From Chlorobiota bacterium (GTDB taxonomy: Bacteria > Bacteroidota > Bacteroidia > Bacteroidales > B39-G9): a stretch of DNA of 18,194 nt. The stretch spans positions 1 through 18,194 of the forward strand of contig DAOVJU010000006.1 of the NCBI GenBank assembly GCA_030632095.1, written 5' to 3'. Every line of letters starts with the position of its first letter. Within the stretch, counting starts at the first letter, position 1. A program made the translations under genes and the position numbers. Under the pieces are notes generated by a model. That model searched no databases. It had not been told where the DNA came from and saw only the letters and a list, made by a program, of their open reading frames with translations. This document shows, one piece after another, positions 1-7,041 of this stretch.

Positions 1-1
1 G

Positions 2-283
2 TCTTCTGACACAAATCCAATGAATATTTATGAATATGATAGTGGGACAAAAAAACGTTTTAAAAAAGTTGAAGATTCTTTAGAGGCGTATGCTTATCTG
101 GTGGCTAATAAATATTTACGAGGAAACCAGGAATCTGATTTGCAGAAATTATTGAAAAATTATTCATGGAAAACTAATGCTAATATGCGATTTGCTTCTT
201 GGTCAGGATATGAACGAGCATTGAAAAGAAATATTGATAAAAAAAACAAATACAGCTTCTTCATTACACAAATCAGGTTTTAA
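2..283 (+). CDS. C-terminal part of an unidentified protein, possibly a glucosaminidase-family cell-wall hydrolase (5' end outside window)
   Basis: The frame is open from the first bases of the window, so the Met codon at 20 is probably internal and the gene starts upstream; the stop is at 281-283. About 93 residues are visible. The stretch RFKKVEDSLEAYAYLV followed later by SGYERALKRNIDKKNKY resembles the end of FlgJ/Bax-like glucosaminidase domains, where a phenylalanine-rich 'F+kf-S-EES' segment precedes a 'GYA-(x)-YxxxLxxxI' helix. The catalytic part would lie outside the window, so this is a weak family guess from the pattern alone. A simple short hypothetical gene starting at 20 is the alternative. 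It is followed by 174 bp of AT-rich sequence with no recognised signal. Confidence 0.45.
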   Translation, partial: SSDTNPMNIYEYDSGTKKRFKKVEDSLEAYAYLVANKYLRGNQESDLQKLLKNYSWKTNANMRFASWSGYERALKRNIDKKNKYSFFITQIRF

Positions 284-457
284 AGATTATCATAAAAATT
301 ATATATTGTCAGTTAATTGTAAATTTACTCTTTTTCAATTATAATTTCACCCTGGTAATAGTAAATTAGTTTTTAAACGAAAATGCTGTAAGCTACTTTA
401 TGTGTATATTAGATGATGTTTCCCTTTTTGAATAATTAAAACCTAATTTGTATTATA

Positions 458-1306
458 GTGAATTACGAAGACAATCCGACAAGCATTAAATATCATTTAA
501 AGAAATATTTAATTAATAACCAGGAGAGATTTAAGAACAAACATATTATTGATTTTCCTGCCGGTAATGGAGTTACATCCAGGATAATTAAGAAAATTGG
601 ATCAACCCCCCTGGCATTTGATCTATTCCCTGAATATTTTCAACTTGATGATATTGAATGTAAGCGGGCCAATATTTCAGATGGAATTCCTGTTGAAGAT
701 GAAATTGCTGATATAATAATTTGCCAGGAAGGGATTGAGCATTTTTCAGATCAATTATCTGCCTTCAAGGAATTTAACCGGGTTCTAAAGCAAAATGGCA
801 TTCTAATTATAACAACACCAAACTATTCAAACCTGCGGGCAAAATTAAGTTATCTTTTATCAGAAAGTGAGCGATTTAACTCAAAAATGCCACCAAACGA
901 AATTGATAGTATCTGGATGTCAAAACAGGATATCACCAAAGATATCTATTTTGGCCACATTTTTTTAATTGGTATTCAAAAGCTTAGGTTATTTGGTAAA
1001 CTTTCGGGATTCACTATTAAAAACATACAGTTTACAAGAATTAAAACAACTTCTTTATTATTACTCCCTTTATTTTACCCGTTTATTTTCTTGTCAAATT
1101 TACTGACTTATTTTAAAAATTTGAAAAAAAAGAGAAACACACAAAATGATATTATAAAAGGTATTTATAAAGAAATCTTTCTTTTATCAATAAATCCTAA
1201 GATATTAGTTGACGGGCATCTGTTTATAGAATATGAGAAGATTATGGATCATAATGATGTAGCCAACAAACTATCGGGCATACATAAAAATTTTGGAACA
1301 ACTTAG
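458..1306 (+). CDS. Class I SAM-dependent methyltransferase (Methyltransf_11 type)
   Basis: A 282-residue protein that probably transfers a methyl group from S-adenosylmethionine to an unknown acceptor. The SAM-binding motif I is IIDFPAGNGVTSRIIKK (about residues 30-46). The acidic end of strand 2 is FDLFPEYF, and the post-I/motif II region reads ADIIICQEGIEHFSD, followed by the typical VLKQNGILIITTPNYSN segment. The C-terminal third has a hydrophobic stretch (LLLLPLFYPFIFLSNLL) followed by a lysine-rich segment, suggesting membrane association. It starts with GTG: the upstream in-frame stop is at 437-439 and no ATG precedes motif I, so GTG at 458 is the best choice. Methyltransferases of this kind often act on lipids, quinones or surface polysaccharide, but no neighbour fixes the substrate. 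It converges on the flavodoxin gene with only 16 bp between the stops. Confidence 0.85.
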   Translation: MNYEDNPTSIKYHLKKYLINNQERFKNKHIIDFPAGNGVTSRIIKKIGSTPLAFDLFPEYFQLDDIECKRANISDGIPVEDEIADIIICQEGIEHFSDQLSAFKEFNRVLKQNGILIITTPNYSNLRAKLSYLLSESERFNSKMPPNEIDSIWMSKQDITKDIYFGHIFLIGIQKLRLFGKLSGFTIKNIQFTRIKTTSLLLLPLFYPFIFLSNLLTYFKNLKKKRNTQNDIIKGIYKEIFLLSINPKILVDGHLFIEYEKIMDHNDVANKLSGIHKNFGTT

Positions 1307-1322
1307 TGTAACATCCCGTAAA

Positions 1323-1853
1323 TTATTGATATAAACCAAATTCAGGCCTTAACTTCGCCACCCAGTTCTTAACCCTTTCGTCAGTAAGATGTGATTCATA
1401 ATCTTCATTCACAGGTAATCCAATAAATTTTCCGTCAATAATAGCTTTTGAATCCTTAAATTCATATCCTTCCGTACTAACATGTCCTACTAATTTGGCT
1501 CCAATTTTCATTACCTCTTTGCCTAAAACACCAAGTGCATCAACAAACAATGTTGCATAAGTAATGTTATCTCCTAAGCCAAACATTGCAACTGTTTTAC
1601 CTGTTAAATCCATTTTTCGAAGCTTTGGCAGAAAGTCATCCCAATCGGTGTTTTTATGGTCTGAATCCCATGTATCTTTGCCAATTGTTGCTACTCCAAA
1701 TATTATTTTATCCAGTCGCTTTATGTCTTCTTCTGTAGTCTCTTTCACTGGTAATAATTCAACATTTTCTTTACCCATTTCACTAGCTATCTTAAAGGCA
1801 ACTTTTTCAGTATCTCCCTTAAGCGGGCCATAAATTATTCCTATTTTTTTCAT
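1323..1853 (-). CDS. fldA: Flavodoxin (long-chain, FldA-like)
   Basis: A 176-residue FMN-binding electron carrier of the cytoplasm. The N-terminus MKKIGIIYGPLKGDTEKVA is the strand-1/phosphate-loop region. The 60s loop contains TWDSD and TDWDDFLPKL. The 90s FMN loop is GLGDNITYATLFVDALGVL, and the C-terminal half (STEGYEFKDSKAIIDGKFIG, then LTDERVKNW) matches the insertion and last helix of long-chain flavodoxins. The length is normal for the family (about 170-180). The usual phosphate loop (S/T)x(T)GxT is altered to GPLKGDT, which keeps only the glycine and last threonine; see findings. It is transcribed away from the porin-like gene, and a TATCTTTG -7 box lies 37 bp upstream of the start on its strand. 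Such proteins usually replace ferredoxin under iron limitation, but nothing here shows that regulation. Confidence 0.92.
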   Translation of the reverse strand: MKKIGIIYGPLKGDTEKVAFKIASEMGKENVELLPVKETTEEDIKRLDKIIFGVATIGKDTWDSDHKNTDWDDFLPKLRKMDLTGKTVAMFGLGDNITYATLFVDALGVLGKEVMKIGAKLVGHVSTEGYEFKDSKAIIDGKFIGLPVNEDYESHLTDERVKNWVAKLRPEFGLYQ

Positions 1854-1889
1854 TTTTAAGTTAGTTTCTTAATTGTTTATAAATCTATA

Positions 1890-1897
1890 CAAAGATA
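1890..1897 (-). promoter_or_regulatory. Putative Bacteroidota -7 promoter element of the flavodoxin gene
   Basis: Read on the - strand the bases are TATCTTTG, a perfect match to the Bacteroidota -7 consensus TAnnTTTG, 37 bp before the flavodoxin start. No clear TTTG -33 element is seen at the right distance, so this rests on one box in AT-rich DNA. Confidence 0.45.
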
Positions 1898-1954
1898 AAA
1901 TTATTTTAAACTAAAGTTTTAATTAATTTGAACCTATAATCTGTTTTGGTTTAC

Positions 1955-1962
1955 TAATTTTG
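1955..1962 (+). promoter_or_regulatory. Putative Bacteroidota -7 promoter element of the beta-barrel protein gene
   Basis: TAATTTTG matches the consensus TAnnTTTG exactly and ends 23 bp before the start codon at 1986. A TTTG at 1927-1930 could be the -33 element, although the 24-bp gap is slightly long. Together with the box at 1890-1897 it makes a divergent promoter region between flavodoxin and the barrel protein. Confidence 0.45.
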
Positions 1963-1985
1963 AACAAACTTATAAACCTGATGAT

Positions 1986-3017
1986 ATGCTATTAAAAACT
2001 AAGATAATTGCTTTTTCATTTATTATATTTTCATTTTCAGTATTTTCAAAAAATCCATCGGATACATTAGATCAAAAACCATTTGTTTCAAAATCAAAAG
2101 TATTTGGAAATATTTATTCAGCATTTTACTATGGACTTAATGCTAATGTTTCTCCAAGGGCTGCTTTTGAATTTACAACAGGTTTACTGGGTTATTCAAC
2201 ACAGATTTCCCCCAATGTTAAAGCAACTCTAATTTACGATGTTACCAGAACAACTAATTTTAACTATTTAGATACTATTGGTATTAGCAATTATTTTGAA
2301 GGTAGTAAATACACTGCTTTCTTAAAAATGGCTGAAATGAAATGGGATATCTCTGAGATGTTCATATTCAGAGTTGGACAATTATTAAATACACAATATC
2401 TCACATATATTGACAAATTCTGGGGATATAGGTATATTGACGTTACTTTCCAGGAAAAATACCGTTTTGGCATGCCAGCAGATTTTGGAGCTCAGATTGA
2501 TTTTAAATATAGAGATAAATTTCTCAATCAGTTATCTCTGGTAAATGGAGAAGGACCCTTCAGGCATCAGGATAATGATGCTCAGTTTATAATTTCGAAT
2601 AACTTACAGTTGACTCCAACTGAAGAATTAATTATTAAATTGTATATTGATTATGGCCCAACTGCTGATACTTCATCTGCTTCAGGATCAAGATCTGCAA
2701 TATCATTATTTTTTGGTTACAAATCTGAAAAATACAAAATAGGTGGTGAGTATAACTATGTAAAAAATTATGCATGGCTAGTAAATAACGATTATTCAGG
2801 AACTTCAATTTACGGAGGTTTTGAAATAGATGATAAAAATGAATTACTTGTCCGGTATGACTATATTCAAAAAGCAACAGGTATTTCAGATGGACATTAT
2901 CTTATTTTTGGTTACCAGTATCAGCCTGTAAAAATGTTTTTTACCTCGGTAAATATAAGACATTCCGTACCTTCAGATGCTACACAGCTATATTTTAGTT
3001 TTGGGATAAAGTTTTAA
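1986..3017 (+). CDS. Outer-membrane beta-barrel (porin-like) protein
   Basis: A 343-residue exported protein. The N-terminus (MLLKTKIIAFSFIIFSFSVFS, about residues 1-21) is a signal peptide. The rest is a series of alternating hydrophobic/polar, aromatic-rich strands such as GNIYSAFYYGLNANV, EMKWDISEMFIFRVGQ, ELLVRYDYIQKATG and YLIFGYQYQPVKMFF. It ends in QLYFSFGIKF, with the terminal phenylalanine and alternating pattern recognised by the BAM barrel-assembly machine. It resembles small porins of the phosphate-selective O/P type in layout, but no substrate can be read from the sequence. The ATG at 1986 directly precedes the signal peptide; the ATG at 1981 is out of frame. It stands alone, divergent from flavodoxin, with its own -7 box. 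Confidence 0.75.
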   Translation: MLLKTKIIAFSFIIFSFSVFSKNPSDTLDQKPFVSKSKVFGNIYSAFYYGLNANVSPRAAFEFTTGLLGYSTQISPNVKATLIYDVTRTTNFNYLDTIGISNYFEGSKYTAFLKMAEMKWDISEMFIFRVGQLLNTQYLTYIDKFWGYRYIDVTFQEKYRFGMPADFGAQIDFKYRDKFLNQLSLVNGEGPFRHQDNDAQFIISNNLQLTPTEELIIKLYIDYGPTADTSSASGSRSAISLFFGYKSEKYKIGGEYNYVKNYAWLVNNDYSGTSIYGGFEIDDKNELLVRYDYIQKATGISDGHYLIFGYQYQPVKMFFTSVNIRHSVPSDATQLYFSFGIKF

Positions 3018-3112
3018 ATAACAAAGAGCAGATTAAGAATTATTATATATATATTGATGTTGCCACTAATATATAAACTAACTGCAAACAGAAGAGTTAC
3101 CTGAAAAATTTG

Positions 3113-3120
3113 TAATTTTG
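3113..3120 (+). promoter_or_regulatory. Putative -7 promoter element just upstream of the small antitoxin-like gene
   Basis: TAATTTTG is an exact TAnnTTTG match ending only 8 bp before the ATG at 3129. If functional, transcription would begin almost at the start codon, giving a leaderless or nearly leaderless mRNA. No good -33 element is seen. Confidence 0.4.
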
Positions 3121-3128
3121 AAATAAAA

Positions 3129-3326
3129 ATGATAGTAGAAAGACAAAATAACGAAATACTGGTCAGAATCGCAATAGGAACCAAAGCTTCCAGGATACAG
3201 GATATACTAGATTACCTGAGATATGAAGAATTGACATCTAAATCAACTGCTACAGAGAAAGATGTAGATAAACTTGTCAAAGAAGCCAAAAAAGGACGAT
3301 GGGAAAGAACAAAAAAGAAAAAATAA
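3129..3326 (+). CDS. Small 65-residue protein, antitoxin-like
   Basis: It reads as a short N-terminal strand (VERQNNEILVRIAIG), then a helix (SRIQDILDYLRYEELTSKS) and a charged C-terminal helix (EKDVDKLVKEAKKGRWERTKKKK). This layout, with the C-terminal KGRWE segment, resembles small Bacteroidota antitoxins that normally sit in front of a PIN-type or RelE-type toxin gene. No such toxin follows: the next 413 bp contain no complete ORF of suitable size, so the antitoxin reading is an inference and the gene would be an orphan or the survivor of a broken pair. It has a well-placed -7 box. The same frame continues open for about 54 codons after the TAA (see findings). Confidence 0.5.
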   Translation: MIVERQNNEILVRIAIGTKASRIQDILDYLRYEELTSKSTATEKDVDKLVKEAKKGRWERTKKKK

Positions 3327-3739
3327 TATTCTTTAACTGGCGTGCATTTATTCATACCGTGTGCTCTGCAATCCCCAACGATACATACATTAAGCAAGCA
3401 AATATTACAGGAATATAAGGATTTAAAATCCTTTTATTATAAGCTTTCGGATGACATATCCAAAAGAGCAGCATATAATTATTTTGAGTAGAAATAAAAA
3501 ACACAGTGTGCTTTAGCAGGGTATTACTAACAATAAGCCCAATTTTAGCAATGAAGAAAATATTTACTAATTTGAAGCAAAAATATAGTTTCTCCGACCC
3601 TTAAATTGGTCAACACACATGCAAGCATTTTGCAGACGCTCAATTATTTCCCTTAAAAAACAGAATAATTATTTTTAATTTTTGTAAATTTATTATGTGT
3701 TAAACTTTTAAATATTAATATTCAAAAACTTATCAAATA
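3327..3739. other. 413-bp intergenic region without a recognised complete gene
   Basis: The frame of the preceding gene stays open from 3327 to a TAG at about 3491 and encodes a plausible helical tail (LQEYKDLKSFYYKLSDD), possibly a gene remnant. A perfect 17-nt palindrome, AAGGATTTAAAATCCTT, lies at 3417-3433 and could be a weak hairpin. The rest (3492-3739) is AT-rich with a slightly GC-richer patch around 3515-3650. I see no promoter match, tRNA or transposon end in it. The next gene, at 3740, has no exact TAnnTTTG box upstream. Confidence 0.4.
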
Positions 3740-4534
3740 ATGAAAATTAAATTATTTGTAATCTGTTTTATTATTTTTTATTTGAATAATTGTGCTGTAC
3801 TGTTTGCCCAGTCAAAAGCAAAAATTCAAAATGTTGATTTTGAATTAGTTAATGATGAACTTATTATTACTTATGACATTGCTTATTTTAAGCCAAACGA
3901 AAAATTTAATATTTCTGTAAATATTTTTAAAAGTCAAGGTAAAAAAATTAATGCCAATTCATTTTCCGGCGATATTAATAACATAAGCGGTGGATATAAT
4001 AAAAAAATAATCTGGCATATTAAAAACGACAATGTTTATTTTGACGAAGATATCTATGTTGAGATATTGGCTGAAGTAATAAGTCCTGATATTAGTAAAC
4101 AAAGCGTAAAAGCCGGCAAAATGAAATCTGCCGGCAGAGGTGGAGCATTTTTTATGTCAGCAATATATCCTGGTTGGGGTACTTCAAAAATGACTTTAAA
4201 GAACGCAAATTTAACAAAGGGATTTTTGGCATACGGCTGTGTTGCATTATCAGTATATTTTAATCAGGAAGCTGTTTCATATTCTGATGATTATAAAGAA
4301 TCATCAGATGAACAAGAAAGAAATAGTTTATATAATGATGCACAACAAAATGATAAAATTTCAAAAATATTTGCTGCAGGTGCTGCAACAATATGGGCAA
4401 TTGATCTTATTACTGTATTGTCTGTAAAGAATAAATCTAAAAATACAGCTTTCTTAAATCATGAAGTTACTGTTGGGTATTCTTTTAACTCTGTTGTTAA
4501 GGCACCTGTATTATCATTAAAATATAATTTTTAA
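3740..4534 (+). CDS. Exported protein with a beta-rich N-terminal domain and membrane-type C-terminal half (DUF5683-like), probable caspase partner
   Basis: A 264-residue protein with a signal peptide ending near LFAQ (residues 21-24). Residues about 25-115 are beta-rich (AKIQNVDFELVNDELIITYD) with an Ig-like look. Next comes SAGRGGAFFMSAIYPGWGTS, which resembles the 'PG-G' entry of small Bacteroidota membrane proteins. It is followed by a hydrophobic segment (KGFLAYGCVALSVYF), a polar stretch with SSDEQERNSLYNDAQQNDKI, and another hydrophobic segment (IFAAGAATIWAIDLITVL). The C-terminus ends in a strand with a terminal phenylalanine (VLSLKYNF), so outer-membrane association is possible. In Bacteroidota such proteins often sit beside exported caspase-like peptidases; here the caspase gene follows after the GxxExxY insertion. 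A joint function is inferred from context only. The cysteine at 18 is not in a good lipobox. Confidence 0.6.
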   Translation: MKIKLFVICFIIFYLNNCAVLFAQSKAKIQNVDFELVNDELIITYDIAYFKPNEKFNISVNIFKSQGKKINANSFSGDINNISGGYNKKIIWHIKNDNVYFDEDIYVEILAEVISPDISKQSVKAGKMKSAGRGGAFFMSAIYPGWGTSKMTLKNANLTKGFLAYGCVALSVYFNQEAVSYSDDYKESSDEQERNSLYNDAQQNDKISKIFAAGAATIWAIDLITVLSVKNKSKNTAFLNHEVTVGYSFNSVVKAPVLSLKYNF

Positions 4535-4540
4535 ATCGGC

Positions 4541-4568
4541 TCTCGCAAAGGCGCAAAGAGCGCAAAGA
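4541..4568 (+). repeat. Left arm of 28-bp inverted repeat around the GxxExxY gene
   Basis: The arm begins TCTCGCAAAGGCGCAAAG and is built of CGCAAAG units with one- or two-base spacers. It is the reverse complement of 4956-4983 at 27 of 28 positions, the outer 23 being identical. It ends 2 bp before the start codon. Confidence 0.9.
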
Positions 4569-4570
4569 GA

Positions 4571-4954
4571 ATGTTTATGACTGAAAATGAAATTGCTAAA
4601 ATATTAGTTAATATTTTTTTGAAAGTTCACAGAACTTTAGGCCCTGGGTTGCTAGAATCTGTTTATGAAGCAGCAATATGTTATGAACTTGATAAGCTTG
4701 GAATAAAATATAAAAGACAACAGGGAATTGCTGTAGTTTATGATGAAGTAAAAATGGATATGGGTTTTAGAGCCGACATAATTGTAGAAAATAAAGTTAT
4801 AGTGGAAATTAAATCTATTGAGACAATTGCACCAGTTCATCCTAAAACATTATTGACTTACCTAAAACTTTCCGATAAAAAATTAGGATTACTTGTCAAT
4901 TTCAATGTAAATTTAATAAAAGATGGTATAACCAGAATAGTTAATAAATTATGA
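4571..4954 (+). CDS. GxxExxY family protein (PD-(D/E)xK nuclease-like)
   Basis: A 127-residue protein with the family signature GPGLLESVYE (G-x-x-E-x-x-Y). RADIIVENKVIVEIKS has the spacing of a PD-(D/E)xK nuclease core (Asp, then Glu-x-Lys at the end of the next strand). The C-terminal part (HPKTLLTYLKLSDKKLGLLV) is also typical. The length is normal for the family. Its biochemical activity is not established to my knowledge, so nuclease function is a fold-based inference. The gene fits exactly between two arms of an inverted repeat: 2 bp from the left arm to the ATG and 1 bp from the stop to the right arm. This suggests it moves or spreads as a unit that interrupted the gap between the caspase partner gene and the caspase gene. 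A start at Met-3 (4577) is also possible. Confidence 0.9.
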   Translation: MFMTENEIAKILVNIFLKVHRTLGPGLLESVYEAAICYELDKLGIKYKRQQGIAVVYDEVKMDMGFRADIIVENKVIVEIKSIETIAPVHPKTLLTYLKLSDKKLGLLVNFNVNLIKDGITRIVNKL

Positions 4955-4955
4955 A

Positions 4956-4983
4956 TCTTGGCGCTCTTTGCGCCTTTGCGAGA
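4956..4983 (-). repeat. Right arm of 28-bp inverted repeat around the GxxExxY gene
   Basis: It is complementary to 4541-4568 with one mismatch, and its outer end is CGCCTTTGCGAGA. It starts one base after the stop codon of the GxxExxY gene. In RNA the two arms could pair and close the whole gene in one stem. Confidence 0.9.
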
Positions 4984-5057
4984 AAAAACATTAAAATAAA
5001 ATAGATCATGAACAGTCATAAATCAGACATACTATAAAACAATAAAAAAACATTACT

Positions 5058-6164
5058 ATGAAATACATTACATTTTTTTCAGCCTTCTTTTTGCTTTTTC
5101 AGTATTCTTATGCCCAAAACAAAGAGGTGATTTCCGGTAAAAGTAATGTGAAGCATATTTCTGTTAAACAAAAAACCAGTACAAAATCAGTAAAATTATT
5201 TCCCGACCTGAGTATTAAAGACCAGGTATTTACTGATGAAAATAAAAATAATATTATTGATGCCAATGAAACAACCAATATTAAATTCAAAATTGAAAAT
5301 TCAGGAAAAGGCGAAGCTCAGGATGTGCAGGTAAAAGTTTCATTAAATGACAATAACATCCAGGGATTATATTTTAATCCTGTAATTAATTTAGGGAATA
5401 TTCAACCCGGCGAAATTAAAGATATTACAGTAGCTGTTACAGGAGAAATGAATATCAGGGACGGAATGGCTGAATTCAAAATAGAAGTGCTTGAAAAAAC
5501 AGGCTTTGATGCTTTTCCTGTTGAGATGAAAATATTAACTAGAAAATTCGAAGCACCGAAAATTGTTGTTGCTGACGCAGTATTTAGCGTTGAAGATGAT
5601 GGTAAAATTGAATTAAATAAAAATATTAAACTAAAGATACTTATTCAGAACCAGGGAAGAGGCGATGCAAAAAATGTGGAAGCCGAATTCAAATTATTAA
5701 ATGAAAATTCGTTTTTAACCGGTGAAATTGATAAGGTATCTTATGATTTTATGGCAAGTGGAGACGTAATGGAAACTGATATTGAATTTATTGCTACAAG
5801 ACGATATGCTTATGATAATATACCGGTTAAAGTTGAACTTTCTGAAAGTTTTAATAAATATGCAAAAGATACTATGCTTATTGCAAAACTCGGAGATGTA
5901 ACAAAAGTTGAAGTAGTTACTATTGATGGAAAAATCAAAAAGGATACGATAATCAAAAAAGCTTCTCTTTTATCAGATGTTGACAGAAATATTCCTGTTA
6001 ATGATTTGAAATACCCAAACAGGTATGCCCTTATAATTGGTAACGAAGATTATACAAGCAGGCAAAGAGGAACAAACGCTGAATCAAATGTTATTTTTGC
6101 CCGTAACGATGCAAGAATTTTCAAAGAATTATGTCATAAAAACCCTCGGTGTAAAAGAAGATAA
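5058..6164 (+). CDS. Exported C14 caspase-like protein, N-terminal half (gene broken by a frameshift)
   Basis: This reading frame begins with a signal peptide (MKYITFFSAFFLLFQYSYAQ, cleaved after YAQ). Two beta-sandwich, CARDB-like segments follow (about residues 50-155 and 165-275), marked by IKFKIENSGKGEAQDVQVKV and IKLKILIQNQGRGDAKNVEA. An EF-hand-like loop, DENKNNIIDANE, sits near residue 62, with acidic or amide residues at loop positions 1, 3, 5, 9 and 12; similar loops open such domains in other Bacteroidota proteins. From about residue 320 the first strand of a caspase fold begins (YPNRYALIIGNEDYTS, then FARNDARIFKE). After this the frame runs into nonsense (LCHKNPRCKRR) and stops at 6162-6164, while the caspase fold continues in the next frame. 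The catalytic residues are all in the second part, so this half alone should be inactive. Confidence 0.85.
   Translation: MKYITFFSAFFLLFQYSYAQNKEVISGKSNVKHISVKQKTSTKSVKLFPDLSIKDQVFTDENKNNIIDANETTNIKFKIENSGKGEAQDVQVKVSLNDNNIQGLYFNPVINLGNIQPGEIKDITVAVTGEMNIRDGMAEFKIEVLEKTGFDAFPVEMKILTRKFEAPKIVVADAVFSVEDDGKIELNKNIKLKILIQNQGRGDAKNVEAEFKLLNENSFLTGEIDKVSYDFMASGDVMETDIEFIATRRYAYDNIPVKVELSESFNKYAKDTMLIAKLGDVTKVEVVTIDGKIKKDTIIKKASLLSDVDRNIPVNDLKYPNRYALIIGNEDYTSRQRGTNAESNVIFARNDARIFKELCHKNPRCKRR
6126..6131 (+). other. Frameshift site in the caspase-like gene
   Basis: The bases GAATTATGTC read E-L-C in the first frame. Dropping one T of the pair at 6129-6130 gives FKEYVIKTLGVKEDNVTILK, the expected caspase-domain sequence. 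One extra base therefore breaks the gene. It could be a real mutation, an assembly error, or (less likely) programmed +1 frameshifting; no classical slippery motif for +1 shifting is evident. Confidence 0.8.
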
Positions 6165-6768
6165 TGTTACTATATTAAAAGATGCTACGGCAGGTGAAAT
6201 GTCGCAGAATATTTCACTTATAAGTAAGCTTGTTGAAAAAACAGACAGTGCAGAACTTATTTTCTATTATGCAGGACATGGCTTGCCCGATGAAAATACC
6301 AAAATACCATATTTAATTCCTGTTGATGTTAACGGCAGTGATCTGTCATCAGCGATAAAATTAAGCGAAGTTTATGAACAGTTTGGTAATTGCGGAGCAA
6401 AAAGAGTTACTGTATTCCTTGATGCATGTTTTTCAGGCAGTGGCAGAGAAGCAGGGCTTCTCGCAGCCAGAGCCGTAAAAATAAAACCCAAAGAAGATAT
6501 TTTATCAGGTAATATAGTTGTTTTTTCTGCCAGTAGCGGAGAACAAACAGCTTTACCTTATAAAGAAGAGAAACACGGAATTTTTACATATTTCTTATTG
6601 AAAAAACTGAAAGAAACAAAAGGTAATATTACTTATAATGAATTATCAGAATATATTAAAACCAATGTGTCTATAAATTCATTAAAAGTAAACAAAACAG
6701 AACAAGACCCAAAAGTGAATATGAGTAAAGATGTTGAAGAAATCTGGAAAGGATGGAAATTTTACTAA
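6131..6768 (+). CDS. C14 caspase-like peptidase domain, C-terminal half (continuation after frameshift)
   Basis: The continuation is open from 6037 (TTG) in this frame, but caspase-like sequence starts only at about 6131 (YVIKTLGVKEDNVTILKDAT). The catalytic histidine is in FYYAGHGLPDE (codon 6277-6279) and the catalytic cysteine in TVFLDACFSGSG (codon 6427-6429), so the dyad is intact. Further family marks are YLIPVDVNGSDL, GNIVVFSASSGEQTALPY and HGIFTYFLLKKL, ending in DPKVNMSKDVEEIWKGW. Joined with the first half it gives a protein of about 569 residues: signal peptide, two CARDB-like domains and a peptidase. Such exported caspases are common in Bacteroidota, with mostly unknown substrates. 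Translation of this half alone would need an internal start and would lack the signal peptide and strand 1 of the fold. Confidence 0.85.
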
Positions 6769-6843
6769 ATCTCCACTCTTGTGCGAAAGTCCTATGGGTA
6801 TGCCGAAGGGGGTTGGGTAGAGTGCTAAAAATTTTAAATATCT

Positions 6844-7026
6844 GGTTATTAGTTTATTAGTTAACAGTTATGGTTTAATAGTTATTAGTTATGGTTTATT
6901 GGTTTGTAGTTTAACTACAATAAGTAACCAAATAACTAGAACCCTGCCTGCAAGCAATAACTAAATAACTAAATAACTAGAACTAATAACCAAATAACTA
7001 GAACCAATAACCAAAAACTAATAACC
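6844..7026. repeat. Low-complexity inverted-repeat region of TTAGTTATT / AATAACTAA units
   Basis: The left part is rich in GGTTATTAGTT-type units and the right part in the complement (AACTAATAACC, AAATAACTAGAAC), so the region can fold back on itself. The outer ends GGTTATTAGTTT (6844-6855) and AAACTAATAACC (7015-7026) are exact 12-bp inverted copies. A 17-nt palindrome, TTGTAGTTTAACTACAA, lies at 6904-6920. It is followed by a run of 13 A (7027-7039) directly before the lipoprotein start. No gene lies in it. It may be a decayed non-coding repeat element and may also end transcription from the caspase gene. Confidence 0.7.
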
Positions 7027-7041
7027 AAAAAAAAAAAAAGA

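Noticed and set aside
3417..3433. Palindrome AAGGATTTAAAATCCTT as a terminator or operator
   Set aside because: AT-rich, no gene end directly before it and no partner sites; mentioned only in the intergenic entry.
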